5,543 bases of DNA, taken from positions 5,718 through 11,260 of the forward strand of contig PLBD01000286.1 in assembly GCA_003135315.1 (NCBI GenBank). Direction: 5' to 3'. Below are positions 5,127-5,543 of this stretch, piece after piece. This DNA comes from Acidobacteriaceae bacterium (lineage in GTDB: Bacteria; Acidobacteriota; Terriglobia; Terriglobales; Acidobacteriaceae). A program made the translations under genes and the position numbers. The notes under the pieces were generated by a model, which searched no databases, was not told the DNA's origin, and was given only the letters and a program-made list of their open reading frames with translations. Numbering within the stretch: position 1 is the stretch's first letter; every line of letters begins with the position of its first letter.

Positions 5127-5543
5127 CTACTTTGCACTGACCGATTGCGGCAGCTCGGTCAACGGCTCCGCGACCGCTCCTGTGGGCAGCGACATTCGCA
5201 TCACGTCAAGGTCCCACTGCGGCCGCACGATATATTCACCAACACTGGCCGGAACCACCACCGCATCGCCGGTGGCGAAGCTGATCGGCTCCATCCCTTG
5301 CGATTCCACGATGCCGGCGCCGCTCACCGCGACCAGGATGTGGGGCGAAGCCGGCGTCACCTTCGAGTGCAAGGCATCGCGCAGCCGCATCTTTTCCACC
5401 TGAAAGAACGGCGAGCGCACCAAAACATCCGGCTCGTCGGACGAGCGCCGCACAACTTTGCCGGCATTCGTGTGCAGCTTGGTTGCGGCCAATCCTTCTG
5501 CGATGTGAAGTTCGCGCGGGCGGCCATAATCGTAGAGGCGATA
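5127..5543 (-). CDS. manA: Class I mannose-6-phosphate isomerase, C-terminal part (N-terminus outside window)
   Basis: This enzyme interconverts fructose-6-P and mannose-6-P in the cytoplasm and is the entry step to GDP-mannose. The 138 visible residues begin with YRLYDYGRPRELHI, the conserved segment of short class I (type I) isomerases, which carries the active-site arginine region. They continue through a C-terminal cupin barrel, with SGAGIVES and FATGDAVVVPASVGEYIV as the typical beta-strand and turn pattern. The zinc-binding residues lie in the missing N-terminal part. The frame is open to the window edge, so the TTG at 5490-5492 is internal and not the start. It ends in TAG at 5127-5129, directly followed by copy B of the dispersed repeat. 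It reads toward manC and the mutase gene on the same strand but is separated from them by about 1.7 kb holding an opposite-strand gene. Confidence 0.9.
   Translation of the reverse strand, partial: YRLYDYGRPRELHIAEGLAATKLHTNAGKVVRRSSDEPDVLVRSPFFQVEKMRLRDALHSKVTPASPHILVAVSGAGIVESQGMEPISFATGDAVVVPASVGEYIVRPQWDLDVMRMSLPTGAVAEPLTELPQSVSAK

Noticed and set aside
5035..5403. 122-codon plus-strand open frame
   Set aside because: It is antisense to manA and includes the repeat copy; no protein features are visible.
5490..5492. TTG as the start of a separate 121-residue cupin protein
   Set aside because: The same frame continues upstream to the window edge and encodes the conserved YRLYDYGRPRELHI segment of mannose-6-phosphate isomerase.

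Overview
The window looks like chromosomal DNA from a GC-rich soil-type bacterium. An Acidobacteriota-like host is my best guess, based on the short single-domain RRM protein, the style of the phosphohexomutase and GDP-mannose pyrophosphorylase, and the CACAGAG and CTGAGCGCAGCCGAAGG type intergenic repeats. This is recognition, not a search result, and the phylum is not secure.

Layout. Positions 1-566 carry two small RNA-binding protein genes on the minus strand: an RRM protein cut by the window edge (1-209) and, upstream of it in transcription order, a complete CspA-family cold shock protein (366-566). Positions 791-3405 carry two minus-strand sugar-nucleotide genes: GDP-mannose pyrophosphorylase manC (2302-3405, TTG start), then a phosphomannomutase/phosphoglucomutase (791-2206). 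The 95-bp gap between them is filled by a degenerate 7-bp tandem repeat. Positions 5127-5543 hold the C-terminal 138 residues of a class I mannose-6-phosphate isomerase (manA), also on the minus strand. Fructose-6-P to mannose-6-P (ManA), to mannose-1-P (PMM) and to GDP-mannose (ManC) are therefore all encoded here.

Between manA and manC lies a block of about 1.7 kb on the opposite strand. It holds one gene (3720-4868) for a predicted secreted protein of unknown function with two beta-sandwich-like segments. It has its own TATAAT box and looks less GC-rich by eye than its neighbours. The block is bounded by two oppositely oriented copies of a TCACCACAGAG(A/C)CAC repeat, one starting next to the manA stop codon and one lying just upstream of the manC start codon. 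The manC-side copy appears split by a second repeat-like segment, and a 70-bp MITE-like inverted repeat lies between it and the gene's promoter.

I see no defence system, CRISPR array, tRNA, rRNA or intact transposase. The most interesting features are the repeat-bounded block that splits the mannose genes, the heptad array inside the manC-PMM unit, and the tandem csp-RRM pair with structured leader sequences.
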